In this document: one piece after another, positions 35,715 through 49,800 of the stretch
Position numbering within the stretch: position 1 is the first letter of the stretch
How the letters are laid out: every line of letters starts with the position of its first letter
From: Pseudaminobacter salicylatoxidans
GTDB lineage: Bacteria > Pseudomonadota > Alphaproteobacteria > Rhizobiales > Rhizobiaceae
DNA length: 64,000 nucleotides
NCBI RefSeq assembly: GCF_003148475.1
Contig: NZ_QGGG01000001.1
Span: 310,001-374,000, forward strand
Direction: 5' to 3'
Notes under the pieces: generated by a model
What the model was told of the DNA's origin: nothing
Databases searched by the model: none
What the model saw: the letters and a program-made list of their open reading frames with translations, nothing else
Translations under genes and position numbers: made by a program

Positions 35715-36362
35715 ATGTCCGTCAATTTTGTTGCAGACCAGCCGCGGTCGGCACGTCCCCCCGTTACGCGCCGCGATTTTCTCTACATTGCCACCGGCAG
35801 CTTTGCCGTGGTCGGAACCGCAGCCGCGCTCTGGCCGATGATCGACCAGATGCGGCCGGACGAAAGCGTACTGGCCAGCGGTGGTCCGGTCGAGGTCGAC
35901 GTATCGAAGGTCGGCCCCGGCGAACAGATCACGGTGCGCTGGCGCGGCCGGCCGGTATTCATCATCAATCGGGCCGCTGACGCCTTGAAGGAATTGAAGA
36001 ACCCGAGCCTTCTCGCCCGACTCAGGGACCCGGATTCGCAGGTCCCGCAACAGCCACCCTATGCCAGGAACTGGTCTCGGTCGAGCAATCCGCAATATGC
36101 GGTGCTGGTGGGCGTGTGCACGCATCTGGGCTGCATCCCGGAATTCCAGCCCGCCGCGGACCCGCAAAGAGCATGGCCGGGCGGCTATTTCTGCCCCTGC
36201 CACGGCTCGAAATACGATCTGGCCGGCCGCGTGTTCAAGAATGTGCCGGCACCCTACAACCTGCCGGTGCCGCCCTATCATTTCACCAGCGCGACCATGC
36301 TGAAAATTGGCGAAAACCCGCCGGGAGTGTCGTTCGATTTCAGCTCGATCCAGCAGATCTGA
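35715..36362 (+). CDS. Rieske 2Fe-2S protein (cytochrome bc1 iron-sulfur subunit type), orphan
   Basis: A 215-residue protein with a Tat-type anchor (TRRDFLYIATGSFA, residues 18-31). The cluster ligands are in CTHLGC (Cys135, His137, Cys140) and CPCHGS (Cys160, Cys162, His163). This is the UCR Rieske fold of the bc1 complex, but no cytochrome b or c1 gene is present, and the gene sits with a slipin. It may be a second, conditionally used subunit or an independent electron carrier. Its stop is 3 bp from the end of the convergent RND gene. Confidence 0.88.
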   Translation: MSVNFVADQPRSARPPVTRRDFLYIATGSFAVVGTAAALWPMIDQMRPDESVLASGGPVEVDVSKVGPGEQITVRWRGRPVFIINRAADALKELKNPSLLARLRDPDSQVPQQPPYARNWSRSSNPQYAVLVGVCTHLGCIPEFQPAADPQRAWPGGYFCPCHGSKYDLAGRVFKNVPAPYNLPVPPYHFTSATMLKIGENPPGVSFDFSSIQQI

Positions 36363-36365
36363 GAG

Positions 36366-39300
36366 CTACTCGCCCGGTTGCGGGCCAGGTCGGGCCGGGC
36401 TGCCTTGCGAGGCACGCTGACGCTGGCACCACAGGCCGAGCCGGTCGATATAGATGTAGATGACCGGCGTGGTGTAGAGGGTCAGCATTTGGCTGAGGAT
36501 CAGGCCGCCCACGATGGCGATGCCGAGCGGCTGGCGCAATTCCGAGCCTTCGCCCAACCCGATCGCCAGCGGCACGGCGCCGAACATGGCCGCCATGGTC
36601 GTCATCATGATGGGGCGGAAACGCAGCAGGCAGGCCTGATGGATGGCATCGCGCGAGGATTTGTTTTCGTTGCGCTCGGCGGCCAGGGCGAAGTCGACCA
36701 TCATGATGGCGTTCTTCTCCACGATGCCGATCAGCAAAATGACGCCGATCAGCGCCATGAGGTCGAACTCCATGCCGAAGGCCGTCAGTGCCAGCAGCGC
36801 GCCGACGCCGGCGGACGGCAGGGTGGATAGGATGGTCAGGGGATGCGCGTAGCTCTCGTAGAGGATGCCCAGCACCACATAGACCGCTATCAGCGCAGCG
36901 AGGATGAGCAGGGGCTGGTTGGCGAGCGATTCCTCGAACACGCGCGCCGTGCCCTGGAAGCTGCCATGGATCGAGGCCGGCATGCCGATCCGGTCCTTCG
37001 CCTGGGTGATGACCGCAACCGCGTCGCTGAGCGACACGCCGGGGGCCAGGTTGAAGGAAAGCGTGGTGGCGGCGAACAGGCCCTGATGGTTGACCGCCAG
37101 TGGCGTGCTGCCGGGGCCGTATTGCGCCACGGAGGACAACGGCACCATCGTCTCGGCGCTGGTGCTCACCGCCGATCCGGTGGAAGCCGCGCCCTTGCCG
37201 GTATTGCCGATGGAATTGGTCGCCTGGTTGCGCGCGGTGTCGGCGGCAATGGACGCCGCATTTTCGGACTGGCCGGATGACATGAAGGTGCCGGCAACCG
37301 CATTCGTCGCCTGCGCGCCGCCGACCGAACCGCCGGACTTGCTCACATAAACCCGCCTGAGCGTCTCCGGGTCCTGCCAGTATTCGGGGGCCACTTCCAT
37401 GACCACATGATACTGGTTGCGCGCCACGTAGATGGTAGAAACCTGCCTCTGCCCGAACGCATCGTAGAGCGTATTGTCGATCTGGCTGACGCTGATGCCG
37501 AGGCGGGCGGCGGTGTCGCGGTCGATGACGACCTCGGTTTCGAGACCCTTGTTTTGCTGGTTGCTGTTGACGTCGGTGAGCCTGGGCTCCTTCTCCAGTT
37601 CCGCCAGAAGCTTCGGCGCCCACTCATTGAGTTGCTGGAAGCTGTCGCCCTGAAGCGTGTACTGGTATTGGGCGTTGCTCTGCCTGCCGCCGACATGGAT
37701 GTCCTGCACGGCCTGGAGGAACAGCGTGGCGCCGGGAACTTCGGCGAGTTGCGGGCGCAGCCTGCCAATGACCTGATCAGCGGATATCCCGCGCTCGGCC
37801 TGCGGTTTCAGCGTCACGAACATGAAGCCGGAATTGGTCTGACCGCCGCCGGTGAAGCCGACAGCGGTTTCCACCGCCGGATCGCTCTTCACGATATCGA
37901 TGAACCGGCTGAGCTTCTGCGACATGAGCTGGAAGGAAATCGCCTGATCGGCCTGGATCGAACCGACCAGCCGCCCCGTGTCCTGCTGTGGGAAAAAACC
38001 TTTTGGAATAGTGACATAGAGATAGGCGTTAAGGCACAGTGCAGCGAAAAGCACGGCCAGGATGAAACGCGAATGGTCCAGCGCCCAGGAGAGCGACCTG
38101 CGATAGCCGGCAAGCATGCCCTCAAACACCCACTCGCTGAAGCGGTAGATGCGGCCGTGGCTGCGGTCATGTTCGCCTCGCAGCAGGATCGAGCACATCA
38201 TCGGCGTGGCGGTAAGCGAGATGACGAGCGAGACCAGGATCGCGGCCGAAAGGGTGATGGCGAATTCGCGGAACAGCCGGCCGATGAGGCCGCCCATGAG
38301 CAGAATCGGGATGAACACGGCAATGAGCGAGGTGCTCATCGACAGCACCGTGAAGCCCACTTCCTGCGCGCCCCTGATGGCCGCCTCCATGCGCGACATG
38401 CCCGCCGACATATGCCGCGAGATGTTTTCCAGCACGACGATGGCGTCATCGACCACGAAGCCGGTGGCGACGGTCAGCGCCATCAGCGACAGATTGTCGA
38501 GGCTGAAGCCGCACAGATACATCACCCCCAGCGTGCCGACGAGCGACACCGGCACCGCAACGATGGGAATGATGGTGGCGCGCACGTCCCGCAGGAAAGC
38601 GAAGACGACGAGGATGACCAGCCCGATGGCGATCATCAGCGTCTGCTCGACCTCCTTCAGCGAGGCGCGGATGGTCGTCGAACGATCGACGGCGAGCGAC
38701 AGATCGATGGCCGGCGAGATCGACGCGCGCAACGCCGGCAGCAGCGCCTTCACGCGGTCGACAGTGGCGATGATGTTGGCGTTGGGCGAGCGGTAGAGGA
38801 TGATCAGCACCGCCGGCTTGCCGTTGGCGAGGCCGGCATTGCGGATGTTCTCCACCGAATCCGTCACCTTGCCGACATCGATAAGCCGCACCGGGGCGCC
38901 GTTGCGGTAGGCCACGATCAGCGAGCGGTAATCGTCGGCGCGGGTGCCCTGATCGTTAGCGTAGATCTGATAGCGCTGGTCGCCGACATCGATGGCGCCC
39001 TTGGGGCTATGGGCATTGGCCGAGGCGAGGGCGGCGCGCACGTCCTCCAGTCCGATGCCGTATTTGTAAAGCGCCTGCGGATCGAGTTCGACGCGGACCG
39101 CCGGCAGGGAAGAGCCGCCGACATTGACCTCGCCGATGCCCGCGACCTGCGAGAGCTTTTGGGCCAGCACGGTGCTGGCCGCATCGTATATCCGACCCTT
39201 GGGCAGCGTGTCTGAGGTGAGCGAAAGAACCATTATGGGCGCGTCGGCCGGATTGACCTTCCGATAGGTCGGGTTCGAGCGCAGGCTGGCTGGCAGGTCG

Positions 39301-39650
39301 GCACGCGCGGCATTGATGGCCGCCTGCACGTCACGCGCCGCGCCGTCGATGTCGCGGTCGAGGCCGAACTGCAAGGTCACGCGCGTGCCGCCGACCGTGC
39401 TGGAAGAGGTCATCTCGTTGACGTCGGCGATCTGGCCGAGATGTTTTTCCAGCGGGCTTGCCACGGTGTTGGCGACGACTTCGGGGCTTGCGCCGGGAAG
39501 CGTCGCGCGTACCGAAATGACCGGATAGTCCACCTCCGGCAGTGGCGCTACCGGCAGCAGTGGAAATGCCACCAGCCCCGCCATGAACAGGCCGAATGTC
39601 AGCAGCGTGGTCGCGACGGGCCGTCGGATGAAGGGAGCCGACAGGTTCAT
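36366..39650 (-). CDS. mdtC: RND multidrug efflux permease (MdtC-like)
   Basis: A 1,094-residue RND inner-membrane pump. It starts with the typical [17 protein letters not shown], has the TM4 acidic pair in [18 protein letters not shown], and two large periplasmic loops. An insertion of ~60 Ser/Ala/Asn-rich residues (near [18 protein letters not shown] ... [11 protein letters not shown]) lengthens the second loop compared with MdtC. The start at 39650 overlaps the MdtB-like gene by 4 nt. It pairs with the next permease as a heterotrimer driven by proton influx. Confidence 0.9.
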   Translation of the reverse strand: MNLSAPFIRRPVATTLLTFGLFMAGLVAFPLLPVAPLPEVDYPVISVRATLPGASPEVVANTVASPLEKHLGQIADVNEMTSSSTVGGTRVTLQFGLDRDIDGAARDVQAAINAARADLPASLRSNPTYRKVNPADAPIMVLSLTSDTLPKGRIYDAASTVLAQKLSQVAGIGEVNVGGSSLPAVRVELDPQALYKYGIGLEDVRAALASANAHSPKGAIDVGDQRYQIYANDQGTRADDYRSLIVAYRNGAPVRLIDVGKVTDSVENIRNAGLANGKPAVLIILYRSPNANIIATVDRVKALLPALRASISPAIDLSLAVDRSTTIRASLKEVEQTLMIAIGLVILVVFAFLRDVRATIIPIVAVPVSLVGTLGVMYLCGFSLDNLSLMALTVATGFVVDDAIVVLENISRHMSAGMSRMEAAIRGAQEVGFTVLSMSTSLIAVFIPILLMGGLIGRLFREFAITLSAAILVSLVISLTATPMMCSILLRGEHDRSHGRIYRFSEWVFEGMLAGYRRSLSWALDHSRFILAVLFAALCLNAYLYVTIPKGFFPQQDTGRLVGSIQADQAISFQLMSQKLSRFIDIVKSDPAVETAVGFTGGGQTNSGFMFVTLKPQAERGISADQVIGRLRPQLAEVPGATLFLQAVQDIHVGGRQSNAQYQYTLQGDSFQQLNEWAPKLLAELEKEPRLTDVNSNQQNKGLETEVVIDRDTAARLGISVSQIDNTLYDAFGQRQVSTIYVARNQYHVVMEVAPEYWQDPETLRRVYVSKSGGSVGGAQATNAVAGTFMSSGQSENAASIAADTARNQATNSIGNTGKGAASTGSAVSTSAETMVPLSSVAQYGPGSTPLAVNHQGLFAATTLSFNLAPGVSLSDAVAVITQAKDRIGMPASIHGSFQGTARVFEESLANQPLLILAALIAVYVVLGILYESYAHPLTILSTLPSAGVGALLALTAFGMEFDLMALIGVILLIGIVEKNAIMMVDFALAAERNENKSSRDAIHQACLLRFRPIMMTTMAAMFGAVPLAIGLGEGSELRQPLGIAIVGGLILSQMLTLYTTPVIYIYIDRLGLWCQRQRASQGSPARPGPQPGE

Positions 39651-42600
39651 GGCGCGGCGTCCGCTTCCCGACCTTCCGGCAGTTCCGGCCGGCCCCGCAG
39701 CTGCTGCGCGAGCCGATCGAACCACAGATAGATTACCGGCGTGGTGAACAGCGTCAGCAACTGGCTGAGCAGCAGACCGCCGACGATGGTGATGCCCAGC
39801 GGATGGCGCAGTTCCGAGCCGACGCCGGTGCCCAGCATCAGCGGCAGCGCGCCGAGGATGGCGGCCAGCGTCGTCATCAGGATCGGCCGGAAGCGCAGCA
39901 GACAGGCCTGATGGATCGCCTCGCGAGGCGACTTGCCCTCGTTGCGCTGCGCGTCGAGCGCGAAGTCGATCATCATGATGGCGTTTTTCTTGACGATGCC
40001 GATCAGGAGGATGATGCCGATGATGGAAATGATGGTCAGGTCCTGTCCGGCGATCATCAGCGCCAGCAGCGCGCCGATGCCCGCCGAGGGCAGGGTGGAC
40101 AGGATCGTGATCGGGTGGATGAAGCTCTCATAGAGCACGCCCAGTACGATGTAGACCGTGACCAGCGCGGCCAGCACCAGGAAGAGTTGGTTGCTGAGCG
40201 AGGCCTGGAAGGCGCGCGCCGCGCCCTGGAAGGTGGTGATGACGCTGGCCGGCATGTTGAGGTCGGCCTGCGCCTGCTGGATCGCGGCGACCGCCTCGCC
40301 CAGCGATGCCCCCGGCGCGAGATTGAACGAAATGGTGGTGGCCGGGAACTGACCCATATGCGTGATCTGCAGTGGCGCGGTATCGACCCGCGCCCTGGCG
40401 ACGACTGAAAGCGGGATCGGCGCACCCCCCGTGGAGGTGGGCAGGTAGATCGAGGACAGGGAACTGACCGACCGTTGTAGCGAGGGATCGGCCTCGAGGA
40501 TGACGCGATACTGGTTCGACGTGGTGAAGATGGTCGAGACGATGCGCTGGCCGAACGCGTCGTAGAGCGCGTTGTCGATCGTCGCCGGTGTTATGCCGAA
40601 GCGTGCGGCCTGGTCGCGGTCGATGTCGATGAAGACGGCGAGGCCATTCTGCGACAGGTCGCTGGCGACATCCGAGAGCTGGGGCAGCATGTTCAACTTG
40701 TCCACCAGCCTGGGCGCCCATTCGGCGAGGTCGCCGGCGTTGGCGTCCTGCAGCACGAACTGATACTGCGTGCGACTGACGGTGCCGTCTATGGTGAGAT
40801 CCTGTACCGGCTGCATGTAGAGCGTGGTGCCGGGGATCGACGCCGTTTCCTTCTTCAGCCGGTCGATCACCTCGGTGATGCTGGCGGTGCGCTCATCATG
40901 CGGCTTCAGATTGACGAGGATGCGGCCGACATTGAGCGTGGTGTTGGTGCCGTCGACGCCGATGAATGAGGACAGGCTATCGACATCAGGGTCCTTCAGG
41001 ATCGCCGTGGCCAGTTCCTGCTGGCGCTCGGCCATGGAGGCATAGGAGACCGACTGCGGCGCCTCGGTGATGGCCTGGATGACGCCCGTGTCCTGCACCG
41101 GGAAGAAGCCCTTGGGAATGACGACATAGAGCACGCCCGTCAGGATGAGCGTGACGATCGCGACCATCAGCATGAAGGTCTGGCGGTCAAGCACCCAGGT
41201 CAGCGCGCGGCCGTAGCCGCGGATCACCCATTCGAAGAACTCACGGCTGGCACGCTGGAAGACGTTCTCATGAACTTCGGTGATCGGCTGCAACAGCCTG
41301 GCGCAGGCCATCGGCACGAGCGTCAGCGACACGACGGCCGAGATGAGGATGGTGGTGGAAAGCGTGATGGCGAATTCGCGGAACAGCCGCCCCACCACAT
41401 CGCCCATGAACAGCAGCGGTATCAGCACCGCGATCAGCGAAACCGTCAGCGATATGATCGTGAAGCCGATCTGCCCGGAGCCGATCAGCGCCGCTTCCTG
41501 CGGCGAGTGGCCGGCCTCGATATAGCGGGAAATGTTTTCGATCACCACGATGGCGTCATCCACCACGAAGCCGGTGGCGATGGTGAATGCCATGAGCGAC
41601 AGATTGTCGAGGCTGAAGCCGAACAGATACATGACGCCGAGCGTACCGACCAGCGACAGCGGCACCGAGAGGCTCGGGATCAGCGTGGCGCGCGCGCTGC
41701 GCAGGAACACGAAAATGACCAGCACGACGAGGATGACGGCAAGAGCCAGCTCGTATTCCACGTCGCGCACCGAGGCGCGGATGGTGGTGGTGCGGTCGGT
41801 CAGCACATGCACCTCGATGGCGCCCGGCAGCGAGGCCTGCAGTTGTGGCAGCAGCGCCTTGATGCGGTCCACCACCTCGATGACATTCGCGCCGGGCTGG
41901 CGCTGGATGTTCATGATGATGGCCGGCGTATCGTTCATCCAGGCGCCGAGCTTGTCGTTCTCGGTGCCATTGGTCGCTGTCGCTACATCGGAAAGCCGCA
42001 CCGGCGCGCCGTTCCTGTAAGCGGCGATCAGCGGGCCATATTCGTCGGCGCTCTGCAACTGGTCATTGGCGTTGACGGTGTAGGCGCGCGACGGGCCATC
42101 GAAATTGCCCTTCGGTGTGTTGACATTGGCGTTGCCGAGGGTGGTGCGCAGGTCGTCTATGTTGAGGCCATAGGCGGCCAGCTTGCGTGGATCGGCCTGG
42201 ATGCGCACGGCCGACCGCTGGCCGCCGGCGAGGCTGACCAGCCCGACGCCGGGAAGCTGCGATATCTTCTGCGCAAGCCGTGTGTCGGCCAGTTCCTGCA
42301 CGTCGCGCAATGGCATCGTTTCGGATGTCAGGCCAAGCGTCAGCACCGGCGCGTCGGCCGGGTTGACCTTGGCATAGATCGGCGGTGCGGGCAGGTCCGA
42401 GGGCAGGAGGTTGCCGGCGGCGTTGATGGCGGCCTGCACCTCCTGCTCGGCCACGTCCAGCGAGATGTCGAGATTGAACTGGAGCGTGATGACCGACGAG
42501 CCGGCCGAGCTCACCGAGTTCATCTGGTTGAGGTTGGGGATCTGCCCGAGTTGGACCTCGAGCGGAGCCGTGACCGATGAAGTCATCACGTCCGGGCTCG

Positions 42601-42760
42601 CGCCCGGATAGAAGGTCTGTACCTGTATGGTGGGGTAGTCGACCACCGGCAGCGCCGAGACCGGCAGGAAGCGGAAGGCCAATATGCCCGACAGCATGAT
42701 CGCAACCATCAGGAGCGTCGTCGCGACCGGCCGCAGGATGAACGGGCGGGAGGGGCTCAT
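39647..42760 (-). CDS. mdtB: RND multidrug efflux permease (MdtB-like)
   Basis: A 1,037-residue RND permease: [20 protein letters not shown] start, [18 protein letters not shown] in TM4, and the C-terminal [20 protein letters not shown] region conserved in the MdtB/C group. The protein is of normal length. Overlaps of 4 nt with both the adaptor and the second permease give the order A-B-C of the E. coli mdtABC operon, with no outer-membrane channel gene in the cluster. Confidence 0.92.
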   Translation of the reverse strand: MSPSRPFILRPVATTLLMVAIMLSGILAFRFLPVSALPVVDYPTIQVQTFYPGASPDVMTSSVTAPLEVQLGQIPNLNQMNSVSSAGSSVITLQFNLDISLDVAEQEVQAAINAAGNLLPSDLPAPPIYAKVNPADAPVLTLGLTSETMPLRDVQELADTRLAQKISQLPGVGLVSLAGGQRSAVRIQADPRKLAAYGLNIDDLRTTLGNANVNTPKGNFDGPSRAYTVNANDQLQSADEYGPLIAAYRNGAPVRLSDVATATNGTENDKLGAWMNDTPAIIMNIQRQPGANVIEVVDRIKALLPQLQASLPGAIEVHVLTDRTTTIRASVRDVEYELALAVILVVLVIFVFLRSARATLIPSLSVPLSLVGTLGVMYLFGFSLDNLSLMAFTIATGFVVDDAIVVIENISRYIEAGHSPQEAALIGSGQIGFTIISLTVSLIAVLIPLLFMGDVVGRLFREFAITLSTTILISAVVSLTLVPMACARLLQPITEVHENVFQRASREFFEWVIRGYGRALTWVLDRQTFMLMVAIVTLILTGVLYVVIPKGFFPVQDTGVIQAITEAPQSVSYASMAERQQELATAILKDPDVDSLSSFIGVDGTNTTLNVGRILVNLKPHDERTASITEVIDRLKKETASIPGTTLYMQPVQDLTIDGTVSRTQYQFVLQDANAGDLAEWAPRLVDKLNMLPQLSDVASDLSQNGLAVFIDIDRDQAARFGITPATIDNALYDAFGQRIVSTIFTTSNQYRVILEADPSLQRSVSSLSSIYLPTSTGGAPIPLSVVARARVDTAPLQITHMGQFPATTISFNLAPGASLGEAVAAIQQAQADLNMPASVITTFQGAARAFQASLSNQLFLVLAALVTVYIVLGVLYESFIHPITILSTLPSAGIGALLALMIAGQDLTIISIIGIILLIGIVKKNAIMMIDFALDAQRNEGKSPREAIHQACLLRFRPILMTTLAAILGALPLMLGTGVGSELRHPLGITIVGGLLLSQLLTLFTTPVIYLWFDRLAQQLRGRPELPEGREADAAP

Positions 42761-44073
42761 TGCTGCTGCCCGGCTCCAGATGGCTTGTGCCTGCCGTTGC
42801 CCTTGTGCTGTTGCGGATTCACGGCATCAGCCGGCTTTGCAGGATCGGCCGCCTGCTGTTGCGATGGGGGTGTCCGGGCTTCCTGCCGCACCGCCACCTT
42901 GGAGCCTTCGCGCAGCTTGTCGGCCCCGTCGATGACCACCCGCTCACCGGGATTGAGCCCGGATGCGATCTGTACGCGCTCGCCGTCGAAGACGCCGAGC
43001 GTCACCTTGCGCACCGAGACGGTGTCGTCCGCGCCGATGACGTAGACAAACGTGCCCGGTACGCCGCGCTGGATGGCGGCGGTCGGCGCGATGGTCACGC
43101 CGTCGTGCTCGTCCACGATCAGGTCGATATTGACGAACTGGTTGGGATAGAGCGTCCGCTTCTCGTTGGCGAAGGAGGCCCTGAGCTTGATGGTGCCGGT
43201 CGTCGGGTCGATCTGGCTGTCGAAGGTCTCGAGCTGACCATCGGCGAGCTTGTTGTCGCCGGTGCGGTCGAATGCAATGACCGGCAGCCTGGCGCCCTGA
43301 TCCAGACGCTGCGCGATCTCCTGCAACCTGTCTTCCGGAACCGTGAAAAGCACGCTGATGGGCTCCATCTGCGTGATGACGACGATGCCGCCGGCATCGC
43401 CGGGGGTGACATAATTGCCTTCATCCACCTGCCGCAGACCCGCCCGACCATCCACGGGAGCGAGGATGGTGGTGTAGTCGAGATTGATCGTTGCCGCCTG
43501 CACGGCCGCTTTGTCGGCTTCGACCGTGCCGACATATTGCGCGACAAGCGCGGCCTGCGTGTCGAGCGTCTGCTGGGGGATCGCGCCGCCCGGAACCAGT
43601 TTCTTATCGCGCCCCAGATCAATCTGCGCATCCTGCAGCAGCGCCTGATCGCGGGTGAGCTGGCCCTGGGCCTGCGCAAGCGCGGCCTGATAGGGGCGAG
43701 GGTCGATCCGCGCGAGCGGGTCGCCTTTCCTGACCTCCTGGCCTTCCTGGAAATTCACCTGCGTAAGCTGTCCGCTGACCTGCGGCTTGACGGTGACGGT
43801 CGCAAGCGACGTCACCGTGCCGAGGGCATCGAGTGTGACGTTCACGTTGCCGGTTTCAACCGTCGCGGCGCCGACCGATACGGTTGGCGCCGCGCGCGGG
43901 CGCGCCGGCGGCTCCCCATACTGCCCGTGCTGCCACCACAGCGTCGCTCCCACCGCAAGGAGCACCAGGAAAATGAGCCAGGCAATCCAGCTTCGCGAAC
44001 GGCGTTGAACAACCGGTGCCCGCTCCACATTCGTCGCCCCGGGCGCTTCCCTTAGCTGATCCATGACAGCCAA
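42757..44073 (-). CDS. mdtA: RND efflux periplasmic adaptor (MdtA-like)
   Basis: A 438-residue membrane-fusion protein: one N-terminal membrane anchor (residues ~29-46), lipoyl-like halves around [20 protein letters not shown] and a coiled hairpin, a beta-barrel ([18 protein letters not shown]), and a Gln/Pro/Lys-rich tail. ATG 44064 (MDQLREA) is an equally possible start. It is the first gene of the operon; the 260-bp gap to the LysR gene holds its promoter, of which I see no clear boxes. Confidence 0.9.
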   Translation of the reverse strand: MAVMDQLREAPGATNVERAPVVQRRSRSWIAWLIFLVLLAVGATLWWQHGQYGEPPARPRAAPTVSVGAATVETGNVNVTLDALGTVTSLATVTVKPQVSGQLTQVNFQEGQEVRKGDPLARIDPRPYQAALAQAQGQLTRDQALLQDAQIDLGRDKKLVPGGAIPQQTLDTQAALVAQYVGTVEADKAAVQAATINLDYTTILAPVDGRAGLRQVDEGNYVTPGDAGGIVVITQMEPISVLFTVPEDRLQEIAQRLDQGARLPVIAFDRTGDNKLADGQLETFDSQIDPTTGTIKLRASFANEKRTLYPNQFVNIDLIVDEHDGVTIAPTAAIQRGVPGTFVYVIGADDTVSVRKVTLGVFDGERVQIASGLNPGERVVIDGADKLREGSKVAVRQEARTPPSQQQAADPAKPADAVNPQQHKGNGRHKPSGAGQQQ

Positions 44074-44335
44074 TCACCTTGAACGATCGGCCAGGCTCGC
44101 GTTCGAGCAAGGCGATCAAGGACTTTTATAAGGCGGCTCCGGGCTCGGCCAAGACTGTCACTTCATCTTGATCCGCCCGTCATTTGCCCTCGGCGCTCGG
44201 GAAACGGATCCCGCCGAATGCCGCCTTCCAAAGCTCGGCAGCGGCGCGCCGCTGCGTTTCAGGAGGCCAACAAGGGACTGCCGGCGCAATCCTCACCACG
44301 CCCGGTTGTCGGCTCAGCTGGGTGCCCGCACGCTT

Positions 44336-47103
<2,768 letters not shown>

Positions 47104-47107
<4 letters not shown>

Positions 47108-48102
47108 CGATCGTCACCCGCTCCAACAAACCGCGTCCGGTCTACAGACCTTCGATGGATCTGGTGCCGGAGGTACTCGCAGGCAACACCCTGAGCATTT
47201 CCCGGATGATTTCCCGCGCCGAAGCCGGCTATGCGGAAGCTTCCGATGCCCTGGCGGAAATCTACAAGCACACCGGCAAAGCGCATATTATCGGCATCAC
47301 CGGCGTGCCGGGCGCAGGCAAATCCACCCTTGTCTCCTCCCTTATCAAGGCGTTAACCGCTGACGGTCACAAGGTTGGGGTGATTGCGATCGATCCCAGC
47401 AGCCCCTTTTCCGGCGGTGCCATTCTGGGCGATCGCGTGCGGATGAACGATGCCGCCGAAGCAACCCGGGCCTTCGTGCGCAGCATGGCGACCCGCGGCC
47501 ATCTTGGCGGTCTGGCCCGTTCGACCTTTCAGGCCGTCGATGTCCTCGATGCAGCCGGTTACTCGCCCATCATCATCGAGACTGTCGGTGTCGGCCAGGA
47601 CGAGGTGGAAATCGTGACCGCGGCCCATACGGTCGTGGTTCTTTCCGCTCCCGGACTGGGCGATGACATACAGGCCATCAAGGCAGGCATCCTCGAAATC
47701 GCGGATGTACATGCCGTCAGCAAAGCCGACAAGCCGGAAGCGGCAGCCACCGTCTCGGCGCTGCAAGGGATGATGGCGCTTGGACCTGTCCGGGACAACT
47801 CGGCCTGGAATACGCCGGTCCTTTCCGTCAGCTCCTATTCGGGTGAGCGCATCCAGGACCTGAAGGATGCCATCGACCGCCATTGGGAGCATTTGAAGGA
47901 AAGCCAGGAACTGGCCGAGCGCCAGCACAATATTTGCAGGGCACGGGTGCTGGGCACGGCCAAGCACCTTTTTCAGCAGAAATTCGATCAGGGCATCGAT
48001 GGGTTCGATGAGCAGCTTCAGGCTGTGATGCACAGGAACGCGGATCCGTCCGTCGCCGCCCTGGCATTGCTTGGCTGGGAAAATGAGAGGCAGGGCCAAT
48101 GA
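47104..48102 (+). CDS. meaB: MeaB-type GTPase chaperone of the B12 mutase
   Basis: A 332-residue G3E-family GTPase: P-loop GVPGAGKST (residues 67-75), DPSSPFSGGAILGDR (the MeaB/ArgK switch region), ETVGVGQDE and SKADKPE. It gates cofactor loading and rescues inactivated mutase. The start at 47104 overlaps the small-subunit stop; a longer frame reads back into that gene. It lies between the two mutase subunit genes and is presumably dedicated to this enzyme. Confidence 0.92.
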
Positions 48103-49790
48103 ATTTGTTCTCCGAAGCAGCCATCGAAGAACTTCGTGCAAGGCAGGCTGAATGGGAAGAAAAGGAACTTGCGGCGGTCCTGAACGACAGGCCTGAAGAA
48201 AAGCCTTCCTACGAAACCGAATCCGGCATCCCGCTGAAGCGCATCTATACCGCAGCGGACGTCGCGGACATTCCCGCAAGCGATCTGGGCTTTCCCGGCG
48301 CCTTCCCGTTTACACGCGGACCCTATCCCACGATGTATCGCGGGCGGCCCTGGACCATCAGGCAGGTCGCGGGTTTCGGCAATCCCGAAGCGACGAACCA
48401 ACGCTACAAATACATGATCCAGACCGGGCAGACCGGTCTCTCCACGGATTTCGACCTGCCGACCTTGCTCGGTCTGGATTCGGACGACCCGATGGCGTTC
48501 GGCGAGGTTGGACGCGTTGGCGTCGCCATCGACACGATCGATGACATGGACCGCCTCTTTGAGGGGATCGACCTGGAAAAGATTTCCGTTTCCTTGACGA
48601 TCAACCCTTCGGCATGGGTGGTCTATGCGATGTTCATCGCCGTGGCGGAACAACGCGGCCTGGACTTCACGAAGCTTGCAGGCACGCTGCAGGCCGATCC
48701 GTTGAAGGAATATGTCGCTCAGAAGGAATGGATCTATCCGGTCCGACCCGCCGTAAGACTGTTGCGTGACCTGATCATGTACAGCGCCAAGGCGACACCG
48801 AAGATCAACCCGATCAGCCTGAGCGGGTATCATCTGTCGGATGTTGGAGGAAATGCGGTTCAGGAAATCGCATTCATCATGGCCTTCACGATCGCCTACT
48901 GCGAGGAAGTCGTCGCGGCGGGCATGGATATCGACGACTTCGCGCCCAGGCTGTCGTTTTTCTTCATCAGCCACCAGGATTTCTTCGAGCAGATCTGCAA
49001 GTTCCGGGCGGCACGACGGGTCTACGCCAAGGTGATATCTGAACGGTTCGGGGCAAAGAAGCCGGAATCGATGCGCCTGCGGGTGCATGTGCAGACCGCC
49101 GCGATGAGCCTGACGAAGGTCGAGCACCAGAACAACCTGATGCGCACCGCCATCCAGGCGCTGGGTGCCGTGCTTGGCGGGTGCCAAAGCATGCATACAA
49201 ACGGCCTGGACGAAGCCTTCGCCATTCCCACCGAGGAGGCGATGAAGCTGGCCATTCGCACGCAACAGATCATCCGCGATGAAATCAATGTGACATCCGT
49301 CATCGACCCTCTCGGTGGATCCTATTTCGTCGAAAGCCTGACGCGCGACATGGAAACCGAAATCTGGAAGGTCCTCAATGAGGTCGACGAGCGGGGAGGC
49401 GCCGTCAAGCTGGTCGAAGAGGGATGGTTCCAGCAGAAGCTGGCCGACTCGGCCTACACAACGTTCAAGAAGATCGACAGCGGCGAGAAAATCTCCGTCG
49501 GCGTGAATCGTTATGTCGATGAGCAAAGCAGCACGGCTGAGGTGGGCATTCACCCCTATGACGAGGAATGCACGCAACTGCAGATAGATCGCCTGAACAC
49601 CGTGCGTGCGAACCGCGACAGCGACCGGGTGCAATCTCTCCTCAAAGAACTGGCGGAACAGGCTCGGACGGAGAGCGTCAACCTGCTGCCGAAGACCATC
49701 GAGCTTGTAAAGGCAAGAGCGACCCTTGGCGAGATCTGCGGCGCGCTCCGTGATGTCTGGGGCTCTTACGACGAACCGATGATAGTGTGA
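48099..49790 (+). CDS. B12-dependent acyl-CoA mutase large subunit, 2-hydroxyisobutyryl-CoA mutase type
   Basis: A 563-residue TIM-barrel mutase subunit. CoA-binding motif GPYPTMYRGRPWTIRQ (74-89). Position 90, which is Tyr in methylmalonyl-CoA mutase, Phe in isobutyryl-CoA mutase and Ile in 2-hydroxyisobutyryl-CoA mutase (HCM), is Val. Position 117 is Asp, as in HCM, where it contacts the substrate hydroxyl. Position 208 is Gln, not the carboxylate-binding Arg. Catalytic His245 is in SGYHLSD. It therefore should not act on methylmalonyl-CoA; a 2-hydroxy (or perhaps 2-amino) acyl-CoA is expected. Length matches HcmA. It overlaps meaB by 4 nt. Confidence 0.88.
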   Translation: MNLFSEAAIEELRARQAEWEEKELAAVLNDRPEEKPSYETESGIPLKRIYTAADVADIPASDLGFPGAFPFTRGPYPTMYRGRPWTIRQVAGFGNPEATNQRYKYMIQTGQTGLSTDFDLPTLLGLDSDDPMAFGEVGRVGVAIDTIDDMDRLFEGIDLEKISVSLTINPSAWVVYAMFIAVAEQRGLDFTKLAGTLQADPLKEYVAQKEWIYPVRPAVRLLRDLIMYSAKATPKINPISLSGYHLSDVGGNAVQEIAFIMAFTIAYCEEVVAAGMDIDDFAPRLSFFFISHQDFFEQICKFRAARRVYAKVISERFGAKKPESMRLRVHVQTAAMSLTKVEHQNNLMRTAIQALGAVLGGCQSMHTNGLDEAFAIPTEEAMKLAIRTQQIIRDEINVTSVIDPLGGSYFVESLTRDMETEIWKVLNEVDERGGAVKLVEEGWFQQKLADSAYTTFKKIDSGEKISVGVNRYVDEQSSTAEVGIHPYDEECTQLQIDRLNTVRANRDSDRVQSLLKELAEQARTESVNLLPKTIELVKARATLGEICGALRDVWGSYDEPMIV

Positions 49791-49800
49791 AGGAAAGCAC

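Noticed and set aside
44074-44335. Possible small gene between mdtA and the LysR gene
   Set aside because: Plus-strand frames here run into the LysR gene in antisense and lack start signals. The gap is best seen as the mdtABC promoter region.
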